DNA from: Zoroaster sp. YZ-2022
Lineage: Eukaryota > Echinodermata > Asteroidea > Forcipulatida > Zoroasteridae
Reading direction: 5' to 3'
Assembly (NCBI GenBank): GCA_029582265.1
Contig: CM055816.1
Coordinates: 96,808,809 to 96,872,808 of the forward strand
Length of the DNA stretch: 64,000 nucleotides
The translations under genes were made by a program, and so were the position numbers. Within the stretch, counting starts at the first letter, position 1. The number at the start of each line of letters is the position of its first letter. Positions 1-8,759 of this stretch are shown piece by piece. The notes beneath the pieces were generated by a model, which saw only the letters and a list, made by a program, of their open reading frames with translations, was not told the DNA's origin and did no database searches.

Positions 1-360
1 GTTAACATAATGACGGAATCGTTATATTTTTTCCAACCCCGTACCGATTTCTGGCCCGAGAAATTCAGCACAGACTGTGCGCCGTCCCCAGCCCCGCACA
101 TCATGTGTACTATACAGAGAGATCAAGTCGTGGATACGGTTGTACATTGCGACCTCGTATATTCGGATCAACAGCCTTGATCCTTCTGTAATCAAAATCT
201 TATATGTTTCTTTATTTTCCCATTGGAATTCCAATGGACCAAGGATACTACGTATAGTGTAGCCAGGGTCGCACCCAAAGATATCACGTTTAAAACCACA
301 AGTTATATAACAAATCACAATTGATTGACCGAGAGGTATTTTTAAGTTTCAATTGATTTT
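1..360. repeat. Array spacer repeat, copy 1
   Basis: This stretch is nearly identical to 41791-42150, which directly follows a tRNA-Ser(CGA) gene; the window therefore seems to begin just after another copy of that tRNA. It carries a perfect 18-base palindrome at 220-237. From about 361 the sequence switches to the U1-upstream sequence seen near 46040, so the junction is a recombined one. I see no convincing reading frame and do not recognise a known small RNA in it. Confidence 0.8.
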
Positions 361-431
361 AATTTTGCCCTACACCGACAAGCAATCATCCGTTTTGACC
401 AATTCACTGCGCATGCGCTGTTAAGTCTCCT

Positions 432-814
432 ATGCAAATTAGGGAGGTCAGAGGTCATTTTTGGACACCGGGTCGAGTCCAGCTTAGCGGAGTCGATACT
501 TAACTCGACTTGAATCAACTCGGGTCAAACACGTTGGTATAGTCAAGCGGAGTCAAAACTAAAATCGACTTGAATCAAGGTATAGTCGAGTCAAATGAGC
601 CGGCCATCTTGGTTGCAAATTAATAATGCAAACTAGGGAGGTCAGAGGTCATTTTTGGACACCTTGTCGAGTCCAGTTTAGCGGAGTCGATACTTAACTC
701 GACTTGAATCAAATCGGGTCAAACACGTTGGTATAGTCAAGCGGAGTCAAAACTAAAATCGACTTGAATCAAGGTATAGTCAAGTCAAATTGAGCCGGCC
801 ATCTTGGTCAAGTC
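432..814. repeat. Two tandem copies of the U1-upstream/spacer unit
   Basis: A unit of about 194 bases beginning with the octamer ATGCAAAT (432-439) is repeated from 626. Each unit contains several GAGTCGA/GAGTCAA-type motifs. Related sequence lies in the same orientation at 46092-46290 and in reverse at 3740-3912, always between 7SL and U1 sequences. In this copy no U1 gene remains next to the octamer, so any promoter role is lost here. Confidence 0.8.
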
Positions 815-985
815 CAGTCACCTCGAGTGACGAGTTGGACACATGAACTAGAATGTTCTCTTATTTCCTTTATGCTAAAAATGTATCACTATCTGAAAAA
901 CACATCGCAACAATTAGTGGCTGAAAGGAGGGGAGGGGTCTGCTAACTTATGTATGGGAGGCACAAAAAAAGGAAAGAAAAAAAC

Positions 986-1260
986 AGAGTTGGGTCTCAC
1001 CTTATTGTCCAGAATGTGTGCCCTCTCCTATTCTCGGATGCAATCCCGTTACTGCTCCACACGGGGACATTTGCCTGCTGCGTTTCCGCCCAGGGCCGGT
1101 TCGTCCCTCTTCAATCAACCTGGTCGTCCCAACCTCCGCCGAGCTAACCATGTTAATGCCGAGCTTAACGTGGACACCCGATCGTTATAGACGAGTCGAC
1201 ACACCGGGACTCACGAACTCATGCGATCCATCCAACCCCGGCTTCCAAAGTCACTGGATT
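986..1260 (-). pseudogene. 7SL (SRP) RNA copy A, 5'-truncated
   Basis: Read on the minus strand this matches the signal recognition particle RNA: the GGTGTCCACGTTAAGC segment, the helix-8 segment with GAACCGGCCC and GGCGGAAACG, and the 3' GTGAGACCCAACTC end followed by a T run. About 27 bases of the 5' Alu-domain end, including the start GGCTGGGCG, are missing; the sequence is joined instead to an opposite-strand tRNA-Ser piece at 1261. Loss of the 5' end makes a working SRP RNA unlikely. Confidence 0.85.
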
Positions 1261-1321
1261 AAGGCGTTGGACTTGAAATCCACTGGGGATAACCGCGCAA
1301 GTTCGAATCCTGTCCACGACG
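1261..1321 (+). pseudogene. tRNA-Ser(UGA) 3' fragment
   Basis: This contains the anticodon arm with loop CTTGAAA, the long variable arm and the T arm (GTTCGAATCC) of a serine tRNA, but lacks the acceptor and D-arm 5' half. It is fused at 1260/1261 to the truncated 5' end of a minus-strand 7SL copy, so it marks a rearrangement breakpoint inside the array. Confidence 0.85.
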
Positions 1322-1404
1322 ATGATTTTCGATAATCTTAATTCTATTTTGAATATTTTTATGACAATTTTGTGAACAAGATATTGAAATCTATTTCATA
1401 TCGC

Positions 1405-1707
1405 GGCTGGGCGTCGTGGCGTACGCTTGTAATCCAGTGTCTTTGGAAGCCGGGGTTGGATGGATCACATGAATTCGGGAGTCCTGTTGTGTCGACTCGT
1501 ATATGACGACCAGGTGTCCGCGTTAAGCTCGGCGTTAACATGGTTAGCTCGGCGGAAGTTGGGACGACCAGGTTGATTGAAGAGAGAGGAACCGGCCCAG
1601 GGCGGAAACGTAGCAGGCAAAAGTCCCCGTGTGGAGCAGTAACAGGATTGCATCTGAGAATATGTGACGGTACACATCCTGGACAATAAGGTGAGACCCA
1701 AATCTTA
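1405..1707 (+). ncRNA. 7SL (SRP) RNA copy B, near full length
   Basis: This is a copy of the SRP RNA, the scaffold of the particle that pauses translation of secretory proteins and docks ribosomes at the ER. It starts with GGCTGGGCGTCGTGGCG and TGTAATCC (Alu domain), continues through the S domain with the AACCGGCCC / GGCGGAAACG helix-8 region, and ends in GTGAGACCC before a T-rich stretch. Length is about 303 nt, close to the 299-300 nt of animal 7SL. It lies head to head with copy A and about 84 bases after a tRNA-Ser fragment. Several bases differ from copies E and F, so it may be a decayed copy; transcription cannot be judged from sequence. Confidence 0.85.
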
Positions 1708-1978
1708 TTTTTTTCTTTCCTTTTTTTTGTTCCCCCACACACAGTATTAGCAGCCCCTCCCCTCCTTTCAGCCACTCATTGGATCCACCCTATTGTTACA
1801 TTGTATTTTTTAGATAGTGTATACATTTTTAAACATAAAGGAAATGAGAGAACTCCTCCCCATCCCCGCCCATCCTCTCCCTATGAGGGGATAGAAATGG
1901 GAAACACCCACCTCACCCCCACAATCGCAATTTCAATTCTAACAATTGAGGAGAAAAAAATATGCGTAAGAATGTTAA

Positions 1979-2060
1979 CGTCATGGACAGGATTCGAACC
2001 TGTTCGGGGAGACCCCATTGAATTTCGAGTCCAACGCCTTAACCACTCGGCCACCATGAC
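1979..2060 (-). tRNA. tRNA-Ser(CGA)
   Basis: The 82-nt cloverleaf is complete: acceptor GTCATGG/CCATGAC with discriminator G, D arm GGCCGAGTGG, anticodon loop CTCGAAA (anticodon CGA, one G-U pair in the stem), long type-II variable arm GGGG-TCT-CCCC and T arm CAGG-TTCGAAT-CCTG. The upstream 110 bases (2061-2175) are related to those ahead of the copies at 41709 and 47535, so the flank was duplicated with the gene. Confidence 0.85.
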
Positions 2061-2175
2061 TATACATACATATGGGTGAATGCATTTATCAAGAAACATT
2101 GTTCGTCTAGCCTTTATAATTGCCGTTGTCTCTGTGTCGATGCGGTTATGATCAAATGGGGGCATAGAGGCATTA

Positions 2176-3330
2176 CTGAAATTTAGCATTGGTCTACATT
2201 TTTATGTGTGACGTATGACTTCCCCCTTTTTAGGCAAATTGCTCTTTGCTACCCTGGATGCACGCAGGGCCGTAGCGAGTGGGGGTGTTAACCCCCAATA
2301 CTTTTTCTCAGTCGGTATTTAGAGCCTCAGTCGGCAAATGAAGCATCAAAGGTACTACAACTAGGGTTGGGCCACAAAAAATTTTTGCCCTCCCACCTAC
2401 CTCTGAAAATACTGGCTACGCCATTGATGTCAGTCGACAATTTGGCATCCACCCCCAAAGAAAATGCCTTCGCTACCCACTGGATGCACTCCTCCGCGCT
2501 GATGTAGTTATTGGTTCGAATCCAGCTGGCCACTGCAAGAATTGTTGAATGCTTGGCTAACAAAGCAACGGTGGAGATGTGGCACTTCGAACCTAACGAC
2601 TTATTAGCGTGTTTAGTTTTGGTATTCAAATTTTAACATTATACCATTAATTAAAAACATAGTTAGAAATGCACAGCAACTTTGCCCGCTAAACATAACA
2701 TACAATATGTGCAAGGCGTTGGACTTGCAATCCAATGGGGATACCCTTTCAAAGATGTTATTCTTATAAATAAAATATACACGTATTACAGAAAATATAA
2801 ATTACAAGTAAAAGGAGTGAATCAGTTTAAACGGTTTGAAGAATAAAACAAGAATAGTCTAATTTTAAGGGAGGAGAATAATTTCTCCCTTGACCTAATT
2901 TAAGCAAATTAACAAATTTGTCAAAATTTAAAGGAAGGAGAAAAGAAAATTCTCCCTTGACGTATTTAAGCTAATTTAAAGGAAGAAGGAGAAAATTTCC
3001 TTCTTTGACTAATTTTAGCAAATTTAAAGGTGTTAGCTAATAAACGGGGTTTGAGAAAACAGGTCCTGTAGTCAATGAGGACACTACAAAAAGTATTTTA
3101 GGTTATTTAAAAGTGCAGTCGGTGTGGTCGGCTTGTGATCGTATTTTGCTCTGTTTCTAGCCAACCACACCGACATGCGAAATTTGGACAGGGCCCGCAC
3201 CATAGATGTTTCGATAGCTTTGGTGCGTGGGGTCCTGAACAAAGAAAATATTAAAGTGTCCTCATCGGCTACTGTTGTTGAGTGATTGAGACCACCCAGG
3301 TAACTACTGAGCCACGCCCCCACTGGTTTT
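2176..3330. other. Spacer without a convincing gene
   Basis: No supportable protein gene. A tRNA-Ser-like piece (GCGTTGGACTTGCAATCCAA, near 2717-2736, then variable arm) survives, and 2625-2710 is related in reverse to 46930-47020. Short AT-rich repeats with AAAGGAAGGAGAA units lie at 2860-3010. Confidence 0.5.
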
Positions 3331-3373
3331 ACCAATGGGGATACCCGCGCAGGTGCGAATCCTGTCCATGACG
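3331..3373 (+). pseudogene. tRNA-Ser 3' fragment
   Basis: Only the variable arm (GGGGATACCC) and T arm/acceptor 3' side (AATCCTGTCCATGACG) remain. It lies just upstream of 7SL copy C, as in the intact tRNA-7SL pairs at 46451-46916 and 47935-48399. Confidence 0.75.
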
Positions 3374-3404
3374 ATTTTTTTTGATAATCTTAATGCTATT
3401 TTGA

Positions 3405-3605
3405 CAATCGGGTGTCCACGTTAAGCTCGGCATTAACATGGTTAGCTCGGCGGAGGTTAGGTCGACCAGGATGACTGAAGAGGGAAGAACCGGCCCAGGG
3501 CGGAAACGCAGCAGGCAAACGTCCCCGTGTGGAGCAGTAACGGGATTGCAGCCGAGAATAGGTGACGACACACAGCCTGGACAATAAGGTGAGACCTAAC
3601 TCTTC
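3405..3605 (+). pseudogene. 7SL RNA copy C, S domain only
   Basis: This begins abruptly at TCGGGTGTCCACG and retains the S domain, including helix 8 (AACCGGCCC, GGCGGAAACG) and the 3' end with a T run. The whole 5' Alu-domain half and part of the preceding spacer are deleted. It keeps the array order: tRNA-Ser piece, 7SL, then U1 at 4038, all on the plus strand. Confidence 0.85.
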
Positions 3606-3904
3606 CTTTTTTCTTTCCTTTTTTGTGCCCCCCCCCCCCATACATAAGCCACTAATGACCCCTATTGTTGCGATGTGTTTTTAGATAGTGGTACATTTTT
3701 TAGCATAAAGGAAATAAGGGAACGACCCTACATTCTGGTTCATTGTGTCCAACTCGTCACTCGAGGTGACTCGACTTGACCAAGATGGCCGGCTTGATTT
3801 GACTATCCCCAGGTGTTTCACCCGAGTTGATTCAAGTCGAGTTAAGTTTTGACTCCGCTAAACTGGACTCGACACGGTGTTCAAAATGACCTCTGACCTT
3901 CCTA

Positions 3905-4037
3905 ATTTGCATAGGAGACGTAACAATGCACGCACAGTGAATTAGTCAAAACGGATGACTGCTTGTTCATAATGAACATACCATGGTTAGCTTGCACCCT
4001 CCTGAAAGGCACCGCCCATACAATCATTGTTGTAATC
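3905..4037 (+). promoter_or_regulatory. U1 snRNA upstream control region
   Basis: ATTTGCAT (3905-3912), the reverse of the octamer ATGCAAAT, lies at -126 to -133 from the U1 start; the second U1 copy at 45966 has the octamer at exactly the same distance (46092-46099). A block at about -57 to -23 (CCATGGTTAGCTTGCACC and CCTGAAAGGCACC) is also conserved between the two copies and is the likely proximal sequence element, while the 20 bases before +1 differ. The assignment rests on position and conservation; the exact element is inferred. Confidence 0.65.
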
Positions 4038-4201
4038 ATACTTACCTGGCTCAGGAGATATCATGATCAAACAGGCGATTCTCCCAAGGCGAGGCTCGGC
4101 TATTGCACACCAGGCGGGGTTGACCTTTGCGATTCCCTCAAATGTGGGGAACTCGGGAGTACAATTTCTGATAGTGGGGGCTGCGTTCGCGCTTTCCCTG
4201 A
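4038..4201 (+). ncRNA. U1 snRNA gene, complete
   Basis: U1 RNA base-pairs with 5' splice sites as part of the U1 snRNP. The gene opens with ATACTTACCTGG, whose ACTTACCTG recognises the splice donor. Next come the stem-loop I segment AGGAGATA-TCATGATCA, the stem II region GCGAGGCTCGGC-TATTGCACACC, the GGGGTTGACCTTTGCGATT block, the Sm-type site AATTTCTGA and the final stem-loop with TGCGTTCGCGCTTTCCCTG. Length is 164 nt, the usual animal length. It follows a truncated 7SL on the same strand. All key segments are intact, so it could work. Confidence 0.93.
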
Positions 4202-4230
4202 TAATGAATTATAAAGATAGATAATTTAAC

Positions 4231-4559
4231 TAAACTCCTCAAAAAATGTTCGGAAACTCAAGTTTGACTAACGATTTCTCTCTTGTTACCAACTCATTTT
4301 CCTTGCATTTGGTATCATTGGAAAGCCCAGTTATTCGTCTTTACAATGATGGGTCATTTTGCAACATTTCACTTTACACCCACCCCCATATTCAGCTGTG
4401 CTGCACATCCCCCAATTGCGTAATCATAACAAATGACACATCATTGTAAAGATGAATAACAGGGCTTTCCAATGATACCAAATGCAAGGAAAATGAGTTG
4501 GTAACAAGAGAGAAATCGTCAGTCAAACTTGAGTTTCCGAACTTTTTTTGAGGAGTTTA
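4231..4559. repeat. Long inverted repeat (hairpin element)
   Basis: Two arms of about 129 bases (4231-4359 and 4431-4559) are near-perfect reverse complements around a 71-base loop. They begin TAAACTCCTCAAAAAA and end in AGGAGTTTA. It sits 30 bases after the U1 gene. It has no coding capacity and no clear target duplication; it may be a foldback MITE or a palindrome formed by inverted duplication. Confidence 0.8.
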
Positions 4560-4702
4560 GAAGAAAAAAAATAAAGTACTTCCGTACCTGTCGGTCAATT
4601 ATTCCGTACTGAGTAAGTTTCTTTATTTAACGTGAGCATCGGTCAATTTCCTCTGTAAGTTGATACGAAAAACTGTATTCTCTCTTAATTTTACAATCCG
4701 CA

Positions 4703-4783
4703 GTCGTGGTGGCTGAGTGGTTAAGGTGTTGGACTTGAAATCCAGTGGGGTAACCCGCGCACGTTCAAATGCTGTCCATAACG
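4703..4783 (+). pseudogene. tRNA-Ser(UGA) pseudogene
   Basis: The whole outline is present (acceptor GTCGTGG, D arm GGCTGAGTGG, anticodon loop CTTGAAA) but the T arm reads ACGTTCAAATGCTGT with broken pairing, and the acceptor 3' side is CCATAAC. It precedes 7SL copy D by 77 bases on the same strand. Confidence 0.8.
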
Positions 4784-4860
4784 ATATGATTTATATGATT
4801 TATTTTGGATATCTTTATAATGATTTTGTGAACAAGAAGTTAAAATTTACTGCTTTTCGC

Positions 4861-5110
4861 GGTTGGCCGTCGTGGCGTGCGCCTGTAATCCAGTGACTTT
4901 GGAAGCCGGAGCCCTGGTGTGTCCACGTTAAACTCGGCATTAACATGGTTAGCTCAGCGGTGGTTGGGACGACCAGGTTGATTGAAGAGGGACGAACCGG
5001 CCCAGGGCGGAAACGCAGCAGGCAAAAGTCCCCGTGTGGAACAGAAACGGGATTGCAGCCGAGAATAGGTGACGACACACAGCCTGGACAATAAGGTGAG
5101 ACCCAACTCT
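4861..5110 (+). pseudogene. 7SL RNA copy D, internal deletion
   Basis: This keeps the 5' end (GGTTGGCCGTCGTGGCG, CCTGTAATCC), loses about 50 bases after GGAAGCCGG compared with copies B, E and F, then continues through an intact helix-8 region to GTGAGACCCAACTCTTC and a T run. The deletion removes the link between Alu and S domains, so the RNA would be shortened to about 250 nt. Confidence 0.85.
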
Positions 5111-5340
5111 TCTTTTTTTCTTTCCCTCTTTGTGCCCCCACAAAACACACATGTACTAGCAGTCCCCCATTTTTAAACATAAAAGAAATAAGGGAACTCC
5201 TCCCCCATCCCCACACATCCCCTCCCTATGAGGGGATAGAAATGGGAACCACCCACCTCACCCCATAATAATAGTTCGCCTGAGACCAAAGTATTCCAGA
5301 GCGCACAAGATCCGAGAGATTATCCATATTATCATGAGGT

Positions 5341-5664
5341 GTCGTGGCCGAGCGGTCTAGCTTACCGGATTCAAGTTCTGGTGTTAGCAACAGAATGTGG
5401 GTTCGAATCACGGCCGTGACACTTGTGTCCTTGAGCAAGACACTTAATCATAATTGCTTCTCTCCACCCAGGGGTTAAATGGGTACCTGTGAAGGCAGAG
5501 TTGGTTTGCTCTATATGCGCTAGAAATGGCAGCAATTGAGCTGTATACTCCCCAGGGAGCTGAGATAGTTTCAGGAATGATTTATGAGCAGGGATAATAA
5601 TATAATGCGCCTTGAGCACCACTTAGTTGGTGGATACGTGCGCTATATAAATCCACACATTATT
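5341..5664 (+). mobile_element. tRNA-derived SINE, tRNA-Leu(CAA)-like head
   Basis: The head (5341-5420) is tRNA-like: GTCGTGGCCGAGCGGTCTAGC (D arm), anticodon loop TTCAAGT, and T arm GGGTTCGAATC. The body contains CTTGTGTCCTTGAGCAAGAC, ATTGCTTCTCTCCACCC and GGGTACCTGTGA, then TATATAAATCCACAC, and ends in an ATT-repeat tail. Two other copies (12706-13075 plus, 32139-32450 minus) share head, body and tail. The body resembles the central domains shared among SINEs of marine invertebrates (from memory). It would be moved by a partner LINE. Confidence 0.85.
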
Positions 5665-5679
5665 ATTATTATTATTGTT

Positions 5680-5740
<61 letters not shown>

Positions 5741-5939
5741 TTGTTGTTGTGCCTAGTTTATCCTGGATATTATCGCTAGAAATCATCCCCACACTGGCAA
5801 GTACAATTAATTTGTAAAAAGTACCTATATTTGTTGTTGTTGTTGTTGTTGTGCCTAGTTTATCCTGGATATTATCGCTAGAAATCATCCCCACACTGGC
5901 AAGTACAATTAATTTGTAAAAAGTACCTATATTTGTATG
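5661..5939. repeat. ATT/GTT-GTC microsatellite and 102-bp tandem duplication
   Basis: The SINE tail runs into (ATT)n and then about ten GTTGTC units to 5750. A 102-base unit containing GCCTAGTTTATCCTGG (5751 and 5853) is then present twice in tandem. Long homopolymeric frames here are translations of the microsatellite, not genes. Confidence 0.85.
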
Positions 5940-6148
5940 TTTATCTTTCAGAATTTAATTGTCTTCACTGTTTTTGTGTTATCTAAAGATTCGCAATTTC
6001 AGTTCTATCAGCCAAGGAGGAAAAAAACATCACGATTCCTTTATCTTTCAAGATTTTACTTGTATTCACGTTTTTTGTGATATCTAAAGCTTCGCAATTT
6101 TAATTCTATCAAATCGGGAGAAAAAAAAATAGTCGTAGGAATTTGCAC
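5940..6148. repeat. Duplicated spacer downstream of tRNA-Ser
   Basis: Two related units of about 95 bases (starting TTTATCTTTCAGAATTTAATTG and TTTATCTTTCAAGATTTTAC) lie in tandem. Reverse copies lie at 47640-47835, next to another tRNA-Ser(CGA). This ties the segment to the same array. Confidence 0.65.
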
Positions 6149-6229
6149 ATCATGGACAGGATTCGAACCTGTACAGGAAAACTCCATTGGATTTCGAGTC
6201 CAGCGCCTTCACCACTCTGGCACCATGAC
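6149..6229 (-). pseudogene. tRNA-Ser(CGA) pseudogene
   Basis: The outline of a serine tRNA with anticodon CGA is readable, but the D arm is GCCAGAGTGG, the variable arm pairing is weakened (GGAGTTTTCC) and the acceptor 3' end is CCATGATG. The flanks match those of the 1979-2060 gene. Confidence 0.8.
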
Positions 6230-6726
6230 TAAGAAATAGCATCCACCAACTCGCATCCACCAAGAAATAGCAACTTTGCTCGCTAAACATAATTCATTTT
6301 ATCAATTTTATGATCAAATGCTTTATACTCAGCATTCAATACTCACATTTCCCCCATATTCTGTCCTGACACATGTACATTACGTTCCATATTGCATATT
6401 GCGTGTTCCATATTGCATGGTGCCTGCGTTTAAGTGTTTGTATGTATACATGCTTTGGGCTTTTTGCTACTGTCATGGTGTTGACAGTTGGACGTGCTAG
6501 TTCATTCTGGCAGTCTTGGTGTGTGAAGCTATTTGTACTGGTTTAGTGGATCCGCAGGCAACCAATCAGCAATGGCGTTATTTGCTAAGTGGTTTGATTG
6601 GTTCATATGTTGGAACTTGCAGTCAATGAGAGCGCAATAATTGCAGGGCTTTTCTCAATAGGAGGGAAATTTCTGGCTTAGCGTCACTTTGTCACAACGT
6701 CCTAAAAAATGTTGACAGACATTGAA

Positions 6727-7713
6727 TGACGTTCGATACAATAGGCCGTATTCATAAAAATAAGTAATTGCTTTTACTAAAGTAACAACCCCCTTTTACT
6801 AACCTTTTACTTAAATGTGTATTCATAGAAATAAGCAATGACTTTCAAGTAAAAGCTACACATTTTAAGCATTAGTAATTGCTTTTTACTTATAAGTAAA
6901 TGCTAGAGAAAATTAGCACCTACTTCAATTTGTATTCATAAAAATGACCTTCGACTAGCATTTACTAGTGATTGTACAAGCACCTAATTTATGGCTTGCT
7001 GTTTAGCCAATACAGACATATCACATTTTCTGCCATGTTTTTACGTCCAAGACCACAACCTAAGGTGTATAACATCAGGCTTAATCGTTATGAAGTCAAC
7101 CCTAGCACTTACAGAACTTTATTTAGGTTTGACAAAGAAAATGTGGAATGGCTTGCAAACACCTTCATACCACCAAATACCGAGACTCGTGGATGGTACT
7201 GTAGTACAATAGCAACTACTTGAGAACTTACTAGCCGAGGCAAGTAACAACTGTAATCATTTAGCAAATGGTTATGAATAAGATTTTTAGCAATTGCTTA
7301 GACTAGACCTTTTACTTACCTAGCTGTTGCTTTTACTTATAGCATTTACTAGTAAGTAATTACTTATTTTTATGAATACGGCCTATTGACGTTCGAGATT
7401 TTTGAACAATGTAAAATGTTCCAGTATCAATGTTTACTTCTGGTGTTGTTGCAAAGAGGGCTTCAATGTTTTGTTCCAGATCTTTTTCAAGTTTCAGATT
7501 TGTTAAAACAACAAATCATTTTCATAAAATCATTTATTGGCAGCTTCAAAACGTCTTGCAAAAAACCACTTCACACTGCCATTATTGTCCGTCACCGCCA
7601 CGATGTTTCCTGTAGACTGGTACCATGTAGATCGTTAGTTTCATGGCAGTAGTGTGGTATTCCAGCCGGATACCATTGATACAGTACGCATTGACGGAAG
7701 TAAATGACGTTCG
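6727..7713 (+). repeat. TGACGTTCG motif cluster, left
   Basis: TGACGTTCG occurs at 6727-6735, 7387-7395 and 7705-7713, each preceded within about 15 bases by a TTGAC-type word. Five further exact copies and one variant lie at 13862-14743, on the other side of the gene. The arrangement suggests subterminal repeats of a large element; this is inference. Confidence 0.5.
6742..7385. mobile_element. TIR element with Harbinger-like remnant
   Basis: The ends are inverted repeats of at least 27 bases reading TAGGCCGTATTCATAAAAAT inward. Imperfect copies of the same end lie inside, near 6823 and 6930. The flanking bases allow a 2-bp AT or TA target duplication. The internal frame 7024-7223 (plus) reads FLRPRPQPKVYNIRLN then FRFDKENVEWLANTFIPP, which resembles the N-terminal part of PIF/Harbinger transposases. 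Only about 60 codons remain, so this is a deletion derivative that would need a helper. The superfamily call is moderate because a 2-bp rather than 3-bp duplication fits better. Confidence 0.6.
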
Positions 7714-8759
7714 CGAATTTACTTGGACACATTGACACTCATTGTGGTACCTGATGGAACGGAAGGCGGTATACTTCGACATGAAGAAAATGTGTTTGAC
7801 CTGTCGCTGTTTGGTGAATGGTTACACAAAAGTTTCTCCATATTCCCGAGCTTCTCTGAGATTATGAGTTCGCCCAAGTACGGTTCAAAGGAAGCGAAAT
7901 TTACTGAGTCGAACAAATCCCCTATATCAAACGGGGACGCAAAGAATATTTCAGTGACGTTGATAAAATGAATCGTTATGAATCGGGCGTAACAATAATT
8001 AAAACTCAAAATGTCAATGAGAAAACGCTTTTATTTCGTCGTCCTTACATAGTTTCTTTGACATGAACATTTTGTAATGGCTATAATTGTTTTCCGATTT
8101 TTCACTGAAAATAATCCTGCACGGGGGACCGGAAAACTTTGTATATTCCCGACGTCAACTGGTTTTAAACAGCAACAATAATCAATAATGAACTTTAATG
8201 AATTTTACAACTTTTACAACGTTGGCAAAAATCAACAGTCAAATATTTAAAAACTTCAGTCATCATTGTTACATCTTTCCTGGAATAGATAGTGACACCA
8301 CCCCCTTGTTGCAAGACAATTTGCACTTTAAGTGTACCGATTGGACTCCCAAAATGACTGACAAGGTAGATACATGCCGCGTCTGCAAGTGGTCTATACC
8401 GATGATTAATTGGTCGATTTAGAGGGTAAAACACCATAGACATACCTTTACTAGGCCTACAACAAAAGTAACGTCGTTCCTTTTTATGCTGACTGGTATT
8501 AATAGTATTAATGGTATTACTACATACCAAAAGTAATAACCATCTACGTGAACAATTTAATACATTCATTGCAACTCTAAGTTATCAAAGGCAGAAATAG
8601 ATTTTATTTAATAATAGCATTGTGAAAATTTACGTTCCTTTCTATCGATAAACGGCACAATTGTTTGGGTCCATGAGCATACTTCTACATTTGTAATCTG
8701 TCATTTTCACAATCTGGTTCTCGTCAAACACAAACAGGAAATATGGAAATTCACTAGGC
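7386..8759. other. Non-coding stretch 3' of the minus-strand gene
   Basis: I see no convincing gene. Short frames such as 7723-7971 have no recognisable domain or splice context. TGACGTTCG motifs lie at 7387 and 7705. This is probably the 3' untranslated and terminal part of the element-like gene at 8760-13303. Confidence 0.4.

Noticed and set aside
22..318. Overlapping frames of 60-100 codons on both strands at 22-318 and 41791-42108
   Set aside because: Both lie in the same duplicated spacer, have no start context or domain, and exist on both strands at once.
954..1775. Frames rich in the words CNPVTAPHG and RPGPV, repeated at 3329, 4815, 46420 and 47967
   Set aside because: These are translations of 7SL RNA copies; the recurrence comes from the RNA genes, not from a protein family.
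5661..5750. CRISPR-like regular repeat
   Set aside because: It is a simple microsatellite without unique spacers, in an animal genome; no CRISPR array is present in the window.
5584..5894. Val-rich or Thr-rich frames
   Set aside because: They are translations of the ATT and GTTGTC microsatellite after a SINE.
1..6240. U2, U4, U5, U6, 5S or 7SK genes within the RNA array
   Set aside because: I compared the spacers by eye with the characteristic segments of these RNAs and found no match.
7723..7971. 82-codon plus-strand frame
   Set aside because: No domain, no splice or promoter context; could not be distinguished from chance.
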